DNA of 64,000 nucleotides, taken from the NCBI GenBank assembly GCA_035578905.1, contig JAQJVL010000321.1, forward strand, positions 642,357-706,356, given 5' to 3'. The notes below the pieces were generated by a model, which did no database searches, was not told the DNA's origin, and worked only from the letters and a program-made list of their open reading frames with translations. Source of the stretch: Stictocephala bisonia. Its lineage: Eukaryota > Arthropoda > Insecta > Hemiptera > Membracidae. Below, piece after piece: positions 22,968-33,540 of the stretch (positions are counted from its first letter, which is position 1; every line of letters begins with the position of its first letter). A program made the translations under genes and the position numbers.

Positions 22968-23062
22968 CGTCCGTACAGTGACAATGGTATTGACACACCC
23001 ACACACCCATTCACGAACAGTGGTATTGACCCTCCCGCTCAACAATACACGTACAGTGGTTC
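22968..23062 (-). repeat. Short degenerate copy of the 36-bp minisatellite inside the hAT element
   Basis: Two to three imperfect units in reverse orientation: CGTACAGTGACAATGGTATT, CACACCCACACACCCATTC, and later AATACACGTACAGTGG. They share GTACAGTG..ATTGAC..CCC.CCCA with the large arrays at 46, 53 and 59 kb. Confidence 0.65.
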
Positions 23063-23605
23063 AATCTTTGTTAATTTCACTTATCACGCAACAAACAATA
23101 AATAAATACTGTATTAATGATTATCAAAAATATAAATTGCTTACTCGTTTATCAGTGACAGTAAAAAATTATGAAAACTATTTTGATTGATCGTAGATTT
23201 TGTTATGTTAATGAATGACAATATTAATCAATTATGCTATTTGTTTGGGAACAACCCGTACGTGGGCATAAATGGTTTTCAATCAAGAGCTACTATACTG
23301 AGTATGTTGAGAATACACCCCTGTTCCTGTTACAGTTTCAGGGTAAATTAAACCAGACAATAAAAGAGTTACAACAAGTTAAATGTCACAATATAAATAC
23401 TATTCAAAAGGAGTTGTACAAATCTTAACAATGATGAAGATGTTTTATCTATTAACGGTGTACTTAAGAACTTCTCTTTTCATTAAGACCTATGTCATAA
23501 TATTTTGGTAAAACGTCTTTACGAACATCCATGTCATAATAACTAGTAAATTTAAAATGTCAAAGAAACATTACAATAGAGAGAAAGTAAACAAAATTGC
23601 ATTTA

Positions 23606-23832
23606 CAGTAAACTCTGGTTAACCGGTTAAATATGATGGAAGGTGAATCCTGATAGTACAGAACGTAACAAAATTATAATTTTTAGACAAGATTATGCCA
23701 CGCAATTCCTACCGCGATAGCGTAGGGCAAGTTGAATGTAATGCATTATACACACATATTGTTGCACATCCGGTAAGCGAGCGGTGATGTTGTATGCTTA
23801 TTTACCAGATTTAAGTACCTAGAAATCTACTG
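23606..23832. mobile_element. Short pogo-like MITE nested in the hAT element
   Basis: Left end CAGTAAACTCTGGTTAACCG, right end (reverse complement) CAGTAGATTTCTAGGTACTT, with TA flanking at 23604-23605 and 23833-23834. At 227 bp it has no coding capacity. The termini resemble those of the MITE at 2331-2852. Confidence 0.55.
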
Positions 23833-25609
23833 TAATTTAGTGGTTTCATCGTTAGTTTATTCTTTTATACTGTAAAAATATATAATTTACTTTGCAGTAT
23901 ATTACAATACTATACTGAAACATTTATAGTCTATTTTTATTGATTTCACTAAAACGTTACCATAAATTACTGGGCCTTAACTTTAGCTTTTTGTTCTCTC
24001 AAAATCTGGAAATGGAATATGAATCCTAGCAAATTAAATTAATTGATAATTATAGTAGTTTACTAGGAAATCCAAAAGAACGCATTAAATTACAGAAATA
24101 TCACTATAAAATACAACAATAACAAAATATTTCTTTACTGGACGACAGTAAACAAACAGACTAATGATTGACGATGTCCCCGATCTACCCTTCATGACAA
24201 TTAATTGAACTCTTCCAGCCACGTTGTTCCAACATTGTATATTTTGCCTGTGGGTTTTTTGTGTGCAAAACACAGTTACTACTGAAATACGACTACTATT
24301 TCTTAAATTTAGTGCATATATTGAAAAATTGCACTAATTTACTGCAAAGAGGAAAGAGTGCAACGTTACCACGTTCGAACGGAGTGCCGCCGCCTACTAC
24401 CAGCTTTGAAACCAAGTTTGTTTGAGTCTATTTGAGAAACCAACCTTTTCTCAAATAGACTTTTCAACCTTTTTAAAATGTTTTTGCTTTAATTTTGTTT
24501 GCTTATTTAATCGTGTTGTTCTTAAGCTTCCACTTTTTTTATTACAATTTATTAATTTGCATACTTTAGACCGCAGGTTACTGATCACTCGTTTTCACAT
24601 TATATAGATCTATTATTTGCTACGATGAGTCAAGGGATTTTAGAAACACTAAATCAAGACTATTTATCTACATAAACAGAATTTGTGAAAAAATACAAAA
24701 TAAGGATAAAAGCTTAATCAACAAACCACTACAAATACAAATCAATTCGCAATTGCTGTATTATCTTAGGTTTATAATAGTAATATATCATAACTAATGG
24801 TTTTGTAAGGATAGTAACGTGATCAAGCGAGTGATTTTCCTACCACTAAAAGCCAAGATAGAGTTGAATTTAGGACAAGTATAACAATTTTGTTTGAAGT
24901 AGTATATACTTTTGAAATTAAAGTTAAAAAATAAAACATACAGAAACGTTCTTGTCTGCGTTGTATTAAACACGTCCAAAAACGGAGTTTTAAGTAATAA
25001 AAATGTAAAGTTAGTGGGTCTTTTGACATGTTTTATATAAATAGTGTACGAAAACAGGATACCTCATAGAGGTGGCCCAGTGTCCACATCACTCAACTAT
25101 ATTTATATGTTCGCAAACTGGAATTTATATTTTGGTGTGTTCACAAGCTGCATGACTTTACACTTGTTCGCAAACAAGACAACTGGCGAGGGGTACAGTT
25201 GCAGTCACACACCAACCAGAGCGTATGATGCTGTCACACCACTACGTCGACCGCCGACAAACTTCAAAGACCAATGTACAACTTGCTCCAAAAGGCTCCC
25301 TGGTTGCCATAAAGCAAATGGTTTAGCTTAAACGTTGTAAAACTAAAACTGGAAGACTTATCTGGCCTAATATCACTTTTGATATATTGATACAGGCCTG
25401 AATCGTTTCTTATCTAGTAGATTATTAAGTATTTTATTTTTTGTTGCATGAAATGTGGCCCCCCCTGTGAACTAAGTCTGTGTGGCCCCGGGGCAATCTG
25501 CCCCTTTTGCCCCCCCCTCTGGGCGGCCCTGTGCATGACCAGGAGATTTTACCGAAGTATACAGAAAAAGAAAAAAAGGAGAGAGAATAAATATTAATGA
25601 ACTAAAGTC

Positions 25610-25960
25610 AGCACTGGTGGTGCAGTGCTGTAACCAAGCTACTTGGGGACAAAGTGTTGTGAAGATTGTGGGCAATAGGCTCTATACTCGGTCCTCCTAA
25701 TACTGACATGACATCTGCTCAGTAGTTGCATTTGGCGTGGACACTACTAGAGAAGTCTGGGATATCCATGTTGGGTGGAAGTCAGTGGTCAAATGTTGTG
25801 TAGGGGAGAGAACTGAGTATCAGACTTATCAATTAGCTGAAAATTAGACCAATACTATGTGGTTTAGAATCCACGTTAAGGCTGTAGGTTCCAAAGTTGC
25901 CCTGACTATTACACTTTAATAAATAGCCCTTTATGAGAAACAATCGAACTCAGTAACCAG
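25610..25960 (+). mobile_element. SINE copy (family A), full-length head
   Basis: Begins near GCACTGGTGGTGCAGTGCTG and contains GCTACTTGGGGACAAAGTG and GACACTACTAGAGAAGTCTG. The T-arm-like block is mutated (GGTTTAGAATCCACG). It continues through AATAAATAGCCCTTTATGAG into the tandemly amplified 3' part at 25960-26175. Same family as 19541-19992. Confidence 0.8.
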
Positions 25961-26175
25961 ATTACATAGGTCATCCACACTCATGTAATCATACATATTA
26001 CACAGGTCATCCACACTCATGTAATCATACATATTACACAGGTCATCCACACTCATGTAATCATACATATTACACAGGTCATCCACACTCACGTAATCAT
26101 ACATATTACACAGGTTATCCAGACTCATGTAATCATACATATTACACAGGTCATCCACACTCATGTAATCATACA
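25960..26175 (+). repeat. 36-bp tandem array grown from the SINE 3' region
   Basis: Six copies of a 36-bp unit containing ACACAGGTCATCCACACTCA and TGTAATCATACATATT. The unit corresponds to the ACTACACTCATCCACACTCATATAACC region near the SINE 3' end, so one segment of this copy was tandemly amplified. Because 36 is a multiple of three, a minus-strand frame of 85 codons stays open; it is not a gene. Confidence 0.85.
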
Positions 26176-26198
26176 TACATACATACATACATACATAT
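26171..26198. repeat. (CATA)n microsatellite, tail of the RTE-like LINE
   Basis: About seven CATA units. On the minus strand they form a (TATG)n tail directly after the short 3' UTR of the RTE-like LINE, as RTE elements usually end. They also merge with the ATACAT end of the SINE array. Confidence 0.75.
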
Positions 26199-26219
26199 CC
26201 TGTCCCGTTCCGATTATCT

Positions 26220-27086
26220 TCAGGTCTGGGTATTCACTAGGCCTCTCCATCTTCTTCTGTCCCTCCACAATTCTTCTTCCTCCACATACCCCCATTGTAT
26301 ACCTCTTGCTTCCACATCCCGTTTCACCTCGTCGATCCACCTTCTTCTGGGTCTTCCTCTAGGTCTTCTTCCATTCATTTGGATTTCACTCATCCTTCTT
26401 GGGATTCTTACATCTTCCATTCTTTTTACGTGGCCGAACCATCTCAATCTCGACTTCTCTACTTTTTCTCTCAAACTTTCTTCAACTATTCCTTTTCTCA
26501 GCTCTTCATTTCTCATTCTGTCTAATCTTGTTTTACCTTTAATCCCTCTTATAAACTTCATTTCCCCTGCCTGCATCCTACTCCATTCCCTCTCCGTTAT
26601 ATTCCAAACTTCTGCACCATAGGTAACTATCGGTGTATAGTACGTTTTGTACATGGTAACTTTAGCTTTCTTTGGTATATCCTTATCCCATACTAGATGT
26701 CTAATACTTTGGTAAAATCCTGCCCCTTTCCCCAGTCTCGCCGTCACCTCTTGCACCATTCTTCCATCATTTGAAAACACCGTACCTAAATATGTAAAAT
26801 TTTCGACCAACTTAAGCGGCTTCCCTTCTACTTTTAAAGGTCTTTCCAGCTCCCCATCTCTTCCAATCACCATCACTTCACTCTTTTCCTTACTTATTCG
26901 TAGTCCTCTCACTCTCATAACCTCTGTCCATTTATCCAATTGTCTTTGTAACTCTTCTTCATTTCTTTCCCATAACATTACCTCATCCGCAAACATCATA
27001 GTTCCCACATTTCCTCTAACATCTTTAATTTCTCTCCACATTTATCTCCATTACCACATTAAACAATATTGGTGACAAAACGCTTC
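26220..27086 (-). pseudogene. RTE-like ORF2, 3' part: RT motif C, thumb and C-terminus
   Basis: The reading resumes just beyond the inserted LINE as GSVLSPILFNVVME, the rest of RT motif B. One frameshift near 27040 leads into a 273-codon open frame. Motif C reads MMFADEVML, where FADD is expected, so the second catalytic aspartate is Glu. Then come YLGTVFSNDG, YGAEVWNI, RLRWFGHVKRME and a basic RGRPRRRWID tail. The stop is at 26220. Together with 28910-30970 it covers the full expected ORF. The FADE change alone would probably abolish polymerase activity. Confidence 0.8.
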
Positions 27087-27090
27087 CCTG

Positions 27091-28905
27091 CTGCTCAATT
27101 GTCGAATTCTAAGGCAATGGACTGTTATTGGCTTTCAAATAATATTATTAAGAAAACTATTCATTTAATTAATGTACCTTTGGCCTTTATTTTAAACACA
27201 TGTTTTCACTTAAGTTACTTTCCTGAATTACTAAAATTATCCAAAGTAGTACCAATATTTAAGAAGGGAGATAAAAGCTCACCACAGAATTACCGTCCAG
27301 TCTCAATAGTTCCCATTTTTTCAAAATTATTCGAATCAATTATATATAGTCAATTAAGTGAATATTTTGAAAGAAACAATTTAATTTCAGTTTCTCAATT
27401 TGGATTCAGGAAAGGTATGTCTACCGTAACTGCAGTACAGCAAATTGTTGGGAATAGTCTAGAGGCGTTTGAAAATAAGGAAACTGTTGCTCACCCTTTT
27501 TGATCTTACTAAAGCTTTTGATTGTGTACCTTTTGATATTTTACTTTATAAACTTAAATATTATGGAATTGACACTCATTCACTTAACTTGATAAAATCA
27601 TATCTCAGCAATAGAACTCAATATGTTGCACTCAACAACAGGAATTCTGCGGTTGCAAGTGTCTCAACTGGGGTGCCCCAGGGCTCTGTCCTAGGGCATT
27701 TTCTGTTCATAGTAGCCATAAATGATTTGCCATATAACAATACTAGTGTAAATACAATAGTATATGCGGACGACACCACCATTATGAAAAGTCATAAAGA
27801 CCTAAATTATTTAAATGATGTAATTGAGGGCTCAACAAGGGATGTACTGAATTGGTTTCAAAAAGTAATAAACTACATTGTAATAAAGATAAAACTCAGA
27901 ATTTGATACTTAGTCTCAAAAATGAAATTCCATACAATTCAGTAAAACTGTTGGGCATAAACATTGATAGTAAATTGTGTTGGAAAGACCAAATCAACAA
28001 TATCTGTAAAAAAATATCCAGAACAGTATTTTTATTTTGGAAGCTAAAGCCACTTGTAAATTTAGAATACTTAAGAATTGCATACTTTGGCTTGTTTCAA
28101 TCGCATATCACCTATGGGTTGATACTGTGGGGACATTCTCATTGTGTGCATGAGATATTATTAATACAAAAGAAAATTGTTCGCAATATGGCAGGGGCAG
28201 GGGCCCTGGAGCACTGCAAACCGCTTTTTGTTTACCTTAAAATCTGCACAATTATTAACCTATATATTTTTCAAGTCTTAATGTATGCCAAAGATAATTT
28301 AAATTTATTTCAAAAAAGGCAAAACATACACAATCATAAGACTAGAAATAGAATCAATCTGGATATTCCTCATCATAGGCTTACCCTTACAGGCAAGTCC
28401 TATAAAATTAATTGTGTTACATTTTTTAATAAGCTCCCCGAGATTGCTTGGACAATACCACGTAATAAATTTAAAACTGTCATTTATAACTGGCTTCTCA
28501 ATAATCCATTCTATTCTATTTCCGAGTTTCTAGAGTCTGACTTGAACATAACTTTTTTCAATATGTAAATGTAATAGTCTTTTCTGTTTTCTGTTTTAAG
28601 TATAGATTAATTTAAATATGTGTATGTCGAAGAGTAATTTATTGTAAAATTTTAATATATAGTAATTTATTGTTGAATCTTAATATATGGTAATTTTATT
28701 GTTGAATTTTATTATGTAATTATTTATTGTTAAATTTTAAGATAATATAGTGATTTATTGTAGTTTTAATATGTAATGATGATTGATAAGCAAATTTTGA
28801 CAGAGTGCAACTGCCTTGTTGTAGATTAGATTTGTAATTGTAGATTGACATGTCCTATTCGAACTTATGTTTGTCAATGGAATAAATAATTCTTGATTCT
28901 TGATT
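27091..28905 (+). mobile_element. 5'-truncated jockey/CR1-like LINE inserted into the RTE-like element
   Basis: Plus-strand RT in three overlapping frames (27069-27503, 27469-27906, 27852-28568), so at least two frameshifts. Motifs in order: VVPIFKKGDKSSPQNYRPVS, QFGFRKGMST, motif A FDLTKAFD, motif B GVPQGSVLG, motif C VYADDT (intact), then KLLGINIDSKLCW and the C-terminus WLLNNPFYSISEFL. A 3' UTR of about 330 bp ends in ATTCTTGATTCTTGATTC. CCTG at 27087-27090 recurs at 28906-28909, a possible 4-bp target duplication. 5' truncation within the RT is typical of incomplete reverse transcription. Confidence 0.85.
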
Positions 28906-28909
28906 CCTG

Positions 28910-30970
28910 TTTCAGTCCTTTCCTTATATCAAACCATCTGGTATACCCTGCAACCGTCCTAACTCGACATTTGTGGATTCTATACAATTCCTTTATCCAT
29001 TCAATGTACTTTTCTTCCAGACCAATGCATCTTAAGCTATTCCAAATGGCACTTCTTTTTACTGAGTCATATGCCTTTTCAATATCTATAAAAACACAAA
29101 TTATTTTCTGTTCAAATTCCCAATGCTTTTCTATTATCTGTCTTACTGCAAAAATTAAATCCGCTGTACTTCTATTTCTCCGAAAACCATGCTGTTCCTC
29201 GCTTAACTGATCTTCAATGTAATTTCCTACTCTATTTAAAATCACCTTTTCAAAAATCTTTGCCACTTGACACATTAATGTTATCCCTCTATAGTTTTTA
29301 CATCTCTTCCTACTACCTTTCTTAAACAAAGTCACTATGTCTCCTCTTCCCCACTCTTCTGGCATTCTACCCTCCTTCAAAACACACATAAATAACCTTT
29401 TCAACCAATGTAACCCTATAGGGCCTAATGCTTTAATCATATCAACTGTGACTTCATCTGGTCCGGCTGATTTATTATTCTTCATCCCCTTCACTGCATT
29501 TTCGATCTCATCCCATGTCATCTCTCCTAATTCCAACAATATGCTATCGTTTCGTAATTCCTCTCTCTCATCTCTTCTTAGTCCCGAATTTAATAGATCT
29601 TCAAAGTAGTCTCTCCATAATTTTCTAATATCCTCTCCATTTTCAATCAGCCTTCCATTTTCGTCTTCCATGTGTTTCGCACTTTCTGTCGATCTCTTCT
29701 TGTTTTTCATCATTTTATAAAACATCTTCTTATTACTTTCCATATCTGTTTCTAGTTTGTTTGTAAACCATTCCCACGACTTCCTTTTCTCTTCTTTAAT
29801 AATCTTGCTACATTCACGCCTCTTTTCATTATATGACTGTTTGTCCTCTTGATTCCTACTCTTCCACCATTTCCTAAATGCTACATTCTTTTCTCTTACC
29901 GCCTCTATTTTTCTTTTATTCCACCAGTCTGTTGTCTTTTCTTTCTTCTTACCCCTTGTTCTTCCACACACTTCTTCAGCTGATCCTACCAATACTTTTT
30001 TAAAATTGTCCCATTCTGCTTCAACGTTACCAGTTTCATTTTTTGGTAATTTCTTTCCTACCAACACTTGAAATTTCTCTAACTCTTCTTTCTGTTGTAA
30101 CTTCCAGACTTTTATCCTAGTAATTCCGCCTTTTAACTCCTTTGAACTACTAACCCATTTGAAGGTTCCTACTAACAATCTGTGATCTCCTTCCATGTTT
30201 ACACTTGGTATCACTTTTACATCGGTCAACTTTTCTCCCCAAAGCTTATCTACAATCACGTAATCAATGACACTTTTTTGATTTCCATCCCAGCTATATC
30301 TTGTGACAACATGACTCTCCCTTTTTTGGAGTCTACTGTTCCCTATCGCTAAACCATTTCTTGTACACAAGTCCAACAACCGTTCGCCTTCTCCATTCCG
30401 TGGTCCATATCCAAAAGCCCCCAACACCTCTTCATATCCTCTCCTATCCCTACCCACTTTAGCATTTAGATCTCCCATTAAGATGTTAACATTTTCTAAA
30501 TGCTCTTCTAATTCCACCTCAAAATCCTCTTTCTCTTGGTCTGTGCATCCCACTTGTGGTGCATACACTTGCATTATAACACACTTCTCTTTCTTCATTT
30601 TAATTGTCATACTGATCAATCTATCTGATACATACTTCACCTCCTCAATTCTTTCCTTAATTTTCTTATTTCCTATGAATGCAACACCATTCCTTCCTCT
30701 CCTATTTCCACTCCAAAAAAGTTTGTATCCATCACGTAATTCCTTCTCTCCACATCCTCTCCACTTTGTTTCACTCAAACCAAGCACATCTAAACTCCTA
30801 TCCTTCATTACATCTACTAATTCTTCTATCTTATTCGTTAGCGTAAGTATATTCAATGTTCCGAATCGTAAAAATTTGTTTATGGTGTCAAAAAGTTTGA
30901 CCACAGGCCAAAGTCTGGGTTGTAGACGTTCATCGGATGCTGTGACTTGCAAATGGTTAAGTTGGTCCAC
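28910..30970 (-). pseudogene. RTE-like ORF2, 5' part: endonuclease and RT palm up to motif B
   Basis: An open frame of about 690 codons starting MDQLNHLQ. The first third is an exonuclease-endonuclease-phosphatase fold that nicks target DNA: LGLSETKW (catalytic Glu) near residue 60, LMGDLNAKVG near 165, VIDYVIVD near 235, and GDHRLL (catalytic His) near 265. The RT follows: VTLFKKGSRKRCKNYRGITL near 555, QHGFRRNRSTADLI near 600, and motif A FIDIEKAYD near 640. The frame is lost at KGLKQ, at the junction with the inserted LINE. The endonuclease and early RT look intact, so this copy is fairly young; the interruption makes it non-functional. A methionine upstream of the endonuclease was used as start, which is uncertain. 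Confidence 0.85.
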
Positions 30971-31020
30971 AAAACTCTTTAGACCTGTAAGCCTGAATAT
31001 CTCAGGAAAAGCTTGTTTTC

Positions 31021-33540
31021 AGGTTTGAAATAAGTGGTTGCAGTAGTTGACAGTGAGGCCTACTTCACCTACCAAAGGTGCACTTAGAAATTGGGTAATA
31101 GGGTTTTAAATTCTTTGAACCATGGAGATTCAACGCTCTGCCATAAAGAGTTACCCATTGTTTAAGAGGTATGCAATTAAGAAGTTTGCTTTGTTTTAGA
31201 GCCTTGACTTGCTTTTTGTATTTTATTACCTGTTAAATAATATAGTCATTCACAAGAGCTGTCTTTTAAATCAAAGCATTTAACTTTGAAGAACGCTTGC
31301 TAATTTAAAACATTACTATAACTGATAAATGGAAAATGTAGATTTTTATCAATTGCTATTTATCTACATTATCTAACTACAAAATTCAAGAAAGTGGTAT
31401 ATGATGAAATTGCTTATTTCCTTCTCAATTTTCCCAATGTCAACTTCTATCAAAGGTCTATACATTCTATCAAAGGTTATAGACCTATGCTTTATCACTA
31501 TAACTTTTTTTGATTCTATATATACATGATAAAAAAAAGAAAAACACAGTGAATGTTTAAAAAGACATGAATATTGTATGGTATATTGTGCTCGTAAGCT
31601 ATTGTACAACATAGAATGTATTGTTATTCACAAGCAGGCCCATTGGATGATGCTAAATGCACTTAACGCTATTTTGACAAGACAGGGCTCTTTTATGTGC
31701 CCAGAAAGTAAATATGCAGTAAAAACTCACTAACGTGTCAGTCAACGGTTGATGGGGTGGAAGTCTAGCTGGCTTTAGATTAATGTAGTTTGATATGAAG
31801 GAAAACACAAGGCTTTAGATTATATGTAAAATACATTGAAGGGACATTGCGTTATTTGAAGCAACAAGGGTCGTCTGCAATGGATATCTTCCTCTGGGAA
31901 CTTCGCAATGAAACAGCCAGGTGCCAAATAAAAAAAAAAAAAAAAAAAAATTGGGTGTGCGTCGGACCACACGGTGGAAGTTATACTTCTTTGGCCATTC
32001 TCATACACCCACTCACGCACACAAACAGACAGGATATATAAATGAAATATAAGACATTTTTCAATATTATTCAATATATTTATCTTCAATATATTATACG
32101 TGACTTCATTATTATATTATACACCTATATTATCATTATCAGTAATTTCTTCAATTAAATATCTTCGATTACCAATCGATTAATCGATAGTTCTTAAAAA
32201 TTTGTTCTTACTTTTCAGCGTGACGCGGTTTCTCGACCAACATCCCATCCCAAAGTGTCTAACGGGCGCAAAGAAGTATAACTTCAAAAACAATCATCAA
32301 CTAAACAATTTTTATAGGAAATTTAGCTGTACTGTAATTGTTAAATATTCAAGATTCCTTTGCAGATACATGTAAGTATATACTGTATGGACATGTAAGT
32401 AATAAATTTAAGCAGTATCTTGCAGAAGCCCTAAGAGGTGTTCTACGAGTATTAACGGTTTTAGACCATGGAATATAACAAAACTACGTTAACCCAGTAG
32501 GGTTTATACGCCAATTTATGTCAATGCCGCAGCTTTAATCGAGTGAACTAATAATTGATCAGTTCTAACTTCGAACCTACATATGTCTCCTACGATATAG
32601 AATTTAGAATCTAGGACTTAGCTTCCATTTCAGCTTCTTCTGAGCACGGTGCCTCAGATTAGCGGTGTCACATCGGTGTTGGCCTGCTTGGAACTGCCTG
32701 CCAATTCGCCTTCAAGGAAACAGCTCGATTTTCTGTTCCATCATGCTGTGCGCTTCGAAAACCCAGGCGTAGCATTGGCCAGCCAGAATCGCTGGTTTAC
32801 CATTGGGCAAACTCTGAATTAGGTGCTTACAGGTATATATGGTGGTAGATTTAATTAATATATTTGAAACCCGTTATCGATGGGATCGGCCACTGGCCAC
32901 CACAATCTCAATTATATTGTGTGTTCTATTTCTAAATCATATTAAAAAGTTCAATGTGCTAAATAACTCGACAACCTCTGAGACTGTAAAGTGTCGAGTT
33001 AGTCAGGTTTAATGCAGTACTGAATTAGTTATTAATATTATCATTCTTAATTACCATGGGCTTTTCTTCAAAGGCCAGACTCTAGGTGGTTTAACCACAG
33101 CATTTTATGACTTTAAATATTTTATTCTTAAGACTTTGACCTTAAAGATATGGTAAAAAAGATTTGAAATAAGCGCATTAAATCAATGACTGCATGCTAC
33201 AAATTAAGACAAATTTTTATCTTAAAGATTTTATTGAAATTCCTATATTGAGAAACACATTGATGGTTTAAAACAAATTTTTTCCTTTGGTTCAAACTGA
33301 GAAATCACATTTTATATCTTTGCTAACAACAGAGGCTTTTATATACCTTGACCGTAAGGCCAGTTAATGAACCCACTCAAGCCTAACAGACTACATTTCC
33401 GGCCAAATTAAATAATTTTATTTGTACTTGGCTTTTATATGTTTCTCTATATTTAATATAGATACAGTAAGAGAGTATATGAGAAAACTGACTCATAAAA
33501 ATGAAGAAATTGTGTATTTTGCACATAGTAGCGTTTAATC
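31021..33540. other. Spacer, mostly unrecognised
   Basis: No credible gene. Noted features: an A20+ tract at about 31930-31950; GAAGTTATACTTCTTTG near 31985, with an inverted near-copy near 32268-32285, perhaps ends of a small unknown element; and a GC-richer patch at 32630-32830 of unknown nature. Confidence 0.4.

Larger units (their letters stand above)
22115..25531. mobile_element. hAT-superfamily element with 8-bp target duplication, probably non-autonomous
   Basis: The left end is CAGGGCCGCCCAGAGA and the right end, reverse-complemented, CAGGGCCGCCCAGAGG. Subterminal GGCCCCGGGGCAA occurs in inverted orientation at both ends. The flanking octamer TGCATGAC is present at 22107-22114 and again at 25532-25539, a perfect 8-bp duplication as hAT elements make. 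No hAT transposase (BED finger or dimerisation domain) was recognised in the 3.4 kb interior, which instead contains a pogo-type MITE and a fragment of the 36-bp minisatellite. Confidence 0.85.
26199..31020 (-). mobile_element. RTE-like non-LTR retrotransposon, split by another LINE
   Basis: Minus-strand element with an apurinic-type endonuclease followed by reverse transcriptase in one ORF, a very short 3' UTR and a (TATG)n tail. The ORF halves are at 28910-30970 and 26220-27086. A 1,815-bp LINE on the opposite strand occupies 27091-28905. The 5' boundary is uncertain, shortly above 30970. The organisation and the C-terminal block RLRWFGHVKRMED..RGRPRRRWID fit the RTE/BovB-type group. Confidence 0.8.

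Noticed and set aside
25960..26175. CRISPR-like regular repeats
   Set aside because: Units are contiguous with no unique spacers, in an animal genome; an ordinary tandem array.
25931..26188. 85-codon minus-strand frame of MYDYMSVDDLCN repeats
   Set aside because: Translation of the 36-bp array derived from a SINE tail.
30483..31028. 181-codon plus-strand frame
   Set aside because: Antisense shadow of the RTE-like endonuclease ORF on the minus strand.
31977..32285. MITE ending in GAAGTTATACTTCTTTG inverted phrases
   Set aside because: Only about 20 bp match, partly because the phrase itself is palindromic; no target duplication could be fixed.
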